A DNA stretch of 64,000 bases from Coprinopsis marcescibilis. Taxonomy: Eukaryota; Basidiomycota; Agaricomycetes; Agaricales; Psathyrellaceae. The stretch spans positions 1 to 64,000 of the forward strand of contig ML210319.1 of the NCBI GenBank assembly GCA_004369085.1, given 5' to 3'. A model generated the notes under the pieces. That model worked only from the letters and a program-made list of their open reading frames with translations, did not search any database and was not told the origin of the DNA. Positions 59,977 through 64,000 of the stretch are shown here, one piece after another. The position numbers and the translations under genes were made by a program. Within the stretch, counting starts at the first letter, position 1; each line of letters begins with the position of its first letter.

Positions 59977-61190
59977 ATGGGAAAGAAGAACTCAGACACA
60001 GCGGGCTCAAAATCAGGATCTGGAGGACGAGGAGGACGAGGAAGCAGCCGTGGTCGCGGTCGTGGGGGCTCTACCCGACACAAGACTCCCGTAACCCGCA
60101 ACGAAAACAAATACGAAGATAACTATCGACCAGACAGCGCAGTCGATACGGTTTCAGATGTGGAAGGCTCAGAAGGTATGTGTCTGCTGAAGCTCTACTT
60201 GGACTGCTGAGACTAACGGTGTTAGACGACAGTGCCGATGAGAGTCGCGCTGTGGTGATTGACGTGCCTGTGGCGATGTGGGTAAGATCCTTCGAGCAGA
60301 TGGTGCTGATAGCTGCAAACTGTTAATCAAGGCTTAAAGGACTTTGACCATTGCGACCCCAAACGTTGCTCAGGCAAGAAGCTTGCGAGGCAGGGTCTGA
60401 TAAAGGATTTGAAAGTTGGGAGTCGGTTTAGAGGGATTGTGGTCTCGTACGTCGTTCGTTCAATGTCTAACTAACCTATGCTGATGGATTTTAGGCCAAA
60501 AGGAACACAGGTTGTCAGTCCAGGGGATCGTGATATCGTCTTGAACCATGGTCTGGCTGTCGTAGAATGCTCGTGGGCACGGTTAGAGGAGGTTCCTTTC
60601 GGGAAAATCTCCAGTCCTCACGAAAGACTGCGTAAGTGGTGGTATCACATCCCGAACAACGTCCTCATAACGATCAACAGTCCCATACCTCCTCGCCACC
60701 AACCCAGTCAATTACGGCAAACCCTGGCGATTGAACTGTGTGGAAGCACTCGCCGCGGCATTTTACATCACAGGCTTTGATTCTTACGCCGAACGGCTAC
60801 TGTCCTGTTTCGGATGGGGAGGGTCATTTTGGAAAGTGAATAGGTCAGTATCCCGATATAAACACTATGCGTAAGTTCTGCTGATGACCATTCGTATTCA
60901 GGACATACATCGAGCAATACCGGACATGTAAAACGTCAGAGGAAGTAGCGAAGATGCAAGAAACCATCATGGATGAGTTGGAGCGAGATTATAACGAGTC
61001 ACGGAAGGATAAGGGTATGTGCAATTCGCGATTCATATTTGCCATTGGCTGACCAGGGAATTCATACGCAGAACGTGTTGGAGGGGACCTTGATTCAGAA
61101 GATCTCCTGGTGTCCAACCCAAACCACCGCCGTTTAGATGAGGACGAGGATTCAGATGCTGAAGAGCCCCCACAATCGGATTCTGAGTAA
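59977..61190 (+). CDS. TSR3: 18S rRNA aminocarboxypropyltransferase Tsr3
   Basis: Six introns; start MGKKNSDTAGSKSGSGG. An R/G-rich N-terminus is followed by the enzyme core: MWDFDHCDPKRCSGKKLARQG, RFRGIVVSPKGTQVVSPGD, GLAVVECSWARLEEVPF. After the next intron come LPYLLATNPVNYGKPWRLNC, VEALAAAFYITGF and WGGSFWKVN. An acidic C-terminus (DEDEDSDAEEPPQSDSE) ends at 61190. Tsr3 transfers the aminocarboxypropyl group from SAM to a hypermodified pseudouridine of 18S rRNA late in 40S maturation. Each splice junction keeps these blocks continuous. Confidence 0.93.
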
Positions 61191-61242
61191 ATTTCATTAT
61201 AGCAATATGTATCGACGAGTCCAATTCCTAAATGGACGATGT

Positions 61243-61938
61243 CTATCGCCGCTGGGGAGCGGCGTAGTAAGTGCTGTCTGGGTTTGTGTGCCCTTGAGGC
61301 CCAGGTGCGCGACTACGCCGGGGGTCAGTCGCTTTGCTCATTAATCGTTGGCAGTTTCGGCGTACTCACGGGTTGAGGTCTTGTGGAGCCGCGTAGTAGG
61401 TGCCATCTGGGTGAGCCTCAGGTGCACGACTACGTCGATCGTTAGTATTTGCCGGTGGTTTGTGTACCCATATGCAGTTTTGGCGTACTCACGAGTTGAG
61501 GTCTTGGGGAGCCGCGAGTAGGTGTCATCTGGGTGAGGTTCGGGTGCACGACTACTTCGATCGTTAGTATTTGCCGGTGGTTTGTGTACCCATATGCAGT
61601 TTTGGCGTACTCACGAGTTGAGGTCTTGGGGAGCCGCGTAGTAGGTGTCATCTGGGTGAGGTTCGGGTGCACGACTACTTCGATCGTTAGTATTTGCCGG
61701 TGGTTTGTGTACCCATATGCAGTTTTGGCGTACTCACGAGTTGAGGTCTTGGGGAGCCGCGTAGTAGGTGTCATCTGGGTGAGGTTCGGGTGCACGACTA
61801 CTTCGATCGTTAGTATTTGCCGGTGGTTTGTGTACCCATATGCCAGACTTACGCAGAGAGCTCGCTCGGAATGGTCGCAGCCGACGCGACCGCCGAGAGT
61901 AGAGCAACTGTGACTGAGAATGCAACGAATCTGACCAT
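61243..61938 (-). CDS. Secreted repeat peptide encoded by tandemly duplicated exons
   Basis: Exon 1 (61938-61853) encodes a signal peptide, MVRFVAFSVTVALLSAVASA, then ATIPSELSA. It is followed by exons at 61797-61738, 61674-61615, 61551-61493 and 61429-61370, and a terminal exon 61312-61243. The internal exons are 60 nt and encode the unit SRAPEPHPDDTYYAAPQDLN. Each is separated by a ~63-nt intron with a gtgagt donor, ctaac branch site and tag acceptor. The last exon encodes a variant ending YYAAPQRR and a TAG. All junctions are in the same phase. The third repeat exon is 59 nt (one base missing), which breaks the frame; this could be a real mutation or an error in a repeat. Intact, it would be about 131 residues. 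Function unknown. Confidence 0.7.
61370..61797. repeat. 123-bp tandem repeat, four copies, plus a diverged fifth
   Basis: Units start (gttgaggtct on the plus strand) near 61372, 61495, 61617 and 61740, spaced 122-123 bases. A diverged unit lies at 61243-61360. Two of the copies are almost identical. Each unit is one exon plus one intron of the minus-strand gene. Confidence 0.92.
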
Positions 61939-62825
61939 AACGAAGTATACAGAGAAGGTGAGTTGGGTAAATTCTGGAGAAAGATCAGTCCCCTTTATAG
62001 CTTTGAGTGGGTTGGCTCGTTATTTGGTTGGTCGGCTGGTTGAGTAAAAACCGACGACATTGTACTATATCGGTGATAGTCGTTGCTACATGTTCTAGGC
62101 GACAAGCGAGGGAGGTGACGGCGGTTTCGGCATACATTTCAGAGTTGCGAGGCTGTTGCCTAGTATAAGGAATAGCTGTTGAGGTACTCATCTACATTGA
62201 TCCATCAATAAGGACCTCCGGAAATGCGTGAGCCGTTCCGCGTAGACACATTATCTGCCATGTTTGACCTGCTATGCATTTATGTGAGCAGGCTACACGT
62301 TCAAAACTGTCGTGGAACCTCGAATATGAGTACAACTTGCTCTACCATCAGGGTTGGAGAATATTGGGTTTTTGAACGAACTGAAGTGTCACAACTGTGT
62401 TGCGTTTCCTTCGCGGGTATGATCATTCCGAAGGTGTGCACGTTATGTTGCCTTGTGTTGCTTGGCAAAGATTGCTGCGGGATGATGGCCCATGGGGCGC
62501 TATGGATACTACGCAACCTCGCGGTCGCCACCAAGCGTAAGTAGGCGAGAGTCGAGGGAGGCCCTGGAAAAGCCACCATGATGCGGGGCCGAAACCTTGA
62601 CTTTACACCTTTATCACAACGGAACAATCAGCCCGTGCACAGGAGCATTGAATCTGGAATAAAGGGGATCTAGGGTGTACGTAGCACATGGAAATATGTT
62701 GTGGCCTTGGTTGAGACTGAACATTGGGCTTTGGAAGAGCTCGCTTGCGTGAAACAGTATTTTGAGAGTTACTCTGACAAATGAGCATTGCGATCCCAGA
62801 CTCAGATCCAGATATTGTTGAAACT
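61939..62825. other. Intergenic, promoter side of the repeat-peptide gene
   Basis: A TATA-like ctataaag on the minus strand near 61997 lies about 60 bases upstream of the ATG at 61938. No further gene is supported. Confidence 0.45.
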
Positions 62826-62950
62826 TGGTGGGAGGGTCAGTGTCGGTGGGAGGGTTAGTGTCGGTGGGAGGGTTAGTGTCGGTGGGAGGGTTAGTGTCGG
62901 TGGGAGGGTTAGTGTCGGTGGGAGGGTTAGTGTCGGTGGGAGGGTTAGTG
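62826..62950. repeat. 18-bp G-rich minisatellite, seven copies
   Basis: The unit ggtgggagggttagtgtc is repeated head to tail; the first copy has tcag for ttag and the last is followed by aaag. Each unit contains GGGAGGG and the telomere-type GGGTTAG string. The G-rich strand has regularly spaced G-runs that could fold into quadruplexes. Confidence 0.93.
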
Positions 62951-64000
62951 AAAGTCAAAAGTCAAAGGTCGCGACTACCTGGCACACTCTAGGCAGACGT
63001 AATGTTAACAGATACAGCAGTGCCAGTGCACTGCAGAGCATTGGCAGGAAATCTTACTTAGTCGTGTTTTGAAAGGGGGCTGACTGGAAGACCGGCGTCT
63101 TCACTCAGTCCAACCGACAACGTAACAGGACGCGAGTATATTCTTCGTGGATTTTAAGTAAGCTAAAGAGCCACGAAAGAGGATTGAAAGTGAAAGAGGC
63201 CCTCAACTCATCACGTGTTGGCGGCAACTGTACAACTGGTTGTGATGCGCGTTAGAGCGTCATTACACTGACAGTGATTTTCGCAAGTTGAGGAGATCTG
63301 TCCGAGTTATCTGCTTATCTTTACGGTGGACCCTGGCCGCGGATATAAAACCTTTAACCGGCGCACCTGAAATATGTCGTACTAGAGTTGGCAAGAGATA
63401 CCGCCTTTGAGAAGGTCACAGTGTCGCACCAACTGTACTGTCACCGTTGGCTCTGCCCACAAGTTACAACGATTCCTCCGTGTTTTGCATGAAATGGACC
63501 GATCTAGGGACCAACCAAGAGCGTACATTGAGCGCGCAGAGGCCTCCTTGAAACCGTTCAGCAACCAATTAATCCCCAAGCACACCATTTTAGGGAACGA
63601 AGCTATCGATGTCTCCAATGGCGTATGCAGCTCTCTATCAAATCAAGGCAATGTTGAATTTATCTCGGACGATTTGCAATCTGGGCACCTTTCTATGTAT
63701 ATTCACAAGCGCCGAGTTGAGTACCCGCGATGGAAACCAGACTTATCCAGAACTGCATAGAGTTCAGCATATTAACCCCACAATACAATGCGACCATTGT
63801 TGCTGCGGATCCGCTTTTGTCTGTCAGTGGCCGAAGGTCAGTACGAACCCCAAGAAGAGCTTTCCATGCGTTACGCGCCCAGTTCGAAGCCACAGCCACC
63901 TCTGCCGCACACCTGTCGTGATATTTGACTTGGTGGAAACCCTATAAAAGCTGCACATACTCACTCAACTCATTCCCCAGTCTCCGCTCTTTCCAGACCT
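62951..64000. other. Intergenic up to the window end
   Basis: No supported gene. A frame at 63407-63760 lacks ATG and family support. The last 60 bases look like the 5' flank of another secreted-protein family member. Confidence 0.4.
63943..63950 (+). promoter_or_regulatory. TATA element, probable fourth secreted-protein paralogue outside the window
   Basis: Reads CCTATAAAAGCTGC, identical to the element 89 bases upstream of two family genes. A start codon at the same distance would fall near 64032, just beyond this window. Confidence 0.55.

Noticed and set aside
61442..61795. A 117-residue frame with a 41-residue repeat on the minus strand of the 123-bp array
   Set aside because: It reads through the predicted introns in a different frame. 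The spliced reading gives a signal peptide and consistent phases, so the long frame is a by-product of a repeat length divisible by three.
61533..61913. A 126-residue repetitive frame on the plus strand of the same array
   Set aside because: Same cause: a 123-bp unit keeps any stop-free frame open. No start context, splice signals or signal peptide on this strand.
62614..62958. A TNPPTD-repeat protein on the minus strand over the minisatellite
   Set aside because: The 18-bp unit is divisible by three and merely keeps the frame open. No supported exon flanks it.
1..64000. CRISPR arrays, bacterial operators or riboswitches
   Set aside because: The sequence is nuclear fungal DNA. The only regular arrays are the 123-bp exon repeat and the 18-bp minisatellite, neither with a repeat-spacer structure.

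Overview
The window looks like nuclear DNA of an agaricomycete (mushroom-forming basidiomycete). Nearly all genes carry short GT-AG introns, mostly 47-66 nt. The white-collar-1 photoreceptor lacks a GATA finger, as in basidiomycetes. A DUF6589 transposon-type gene, seven-transmembrane proteins, EthD-like tandem genes and a large P-loop GTPase family also fit this group. Exon boundaries below were worked out by hand from splice signals and reading phase. The species cannot be named from this window. One 10-base run of N (36850-36859) marks an assembly gap.

Layout. 1-4751: a decayed DUF6589 element whose 3' half is present twice as a ~1.1 kb inverted repeat, next to a 398-bp TA-flanked MITE. 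5030-7999: a Chs4/Skt5-type chitin synthase activator ending in a CaaX box. 9216-11658: a gene with an internal ubiquitin-like domain and a broken tandem copy. 12129-16681: white-collar 1 and ribosomal protein L10, both on the minus strand. 17787-23728: four tandem EthD-like genes with a degenerate HNH-type gene inside the array. 23834-29262: a ribokinase and a CCCH zinc-finger protein.

29856-45043 is the most unusual block. It holds five related P-loop GTPase genes. One encodes two G domains in tandem. One is a continuous fusion of a helical N-terminus, a complete protein kinase and a GTPase. Two paralogous seven-transmembrane genes lie among them. In four of the five genes the Walker A loop sits on its own 34-37 nt mini-exon.

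45579-64000 mixes housekeeping genes (NOC4, eIF2-alpha, a DUF6699 protein, mitochondrial mL41, TSR3) with small secreted-protein genes. Three of the latter are dispersed paralogues sharing a TATA element, one of them broken. A fourth copy of that promoter is cut by the window end. Another secreted-peptide gene (61243-61938) is made of a tandemly repeated exon-intron unit of 123 bp. An 18-bp G-rich minisatellite lies at 62826-62950.
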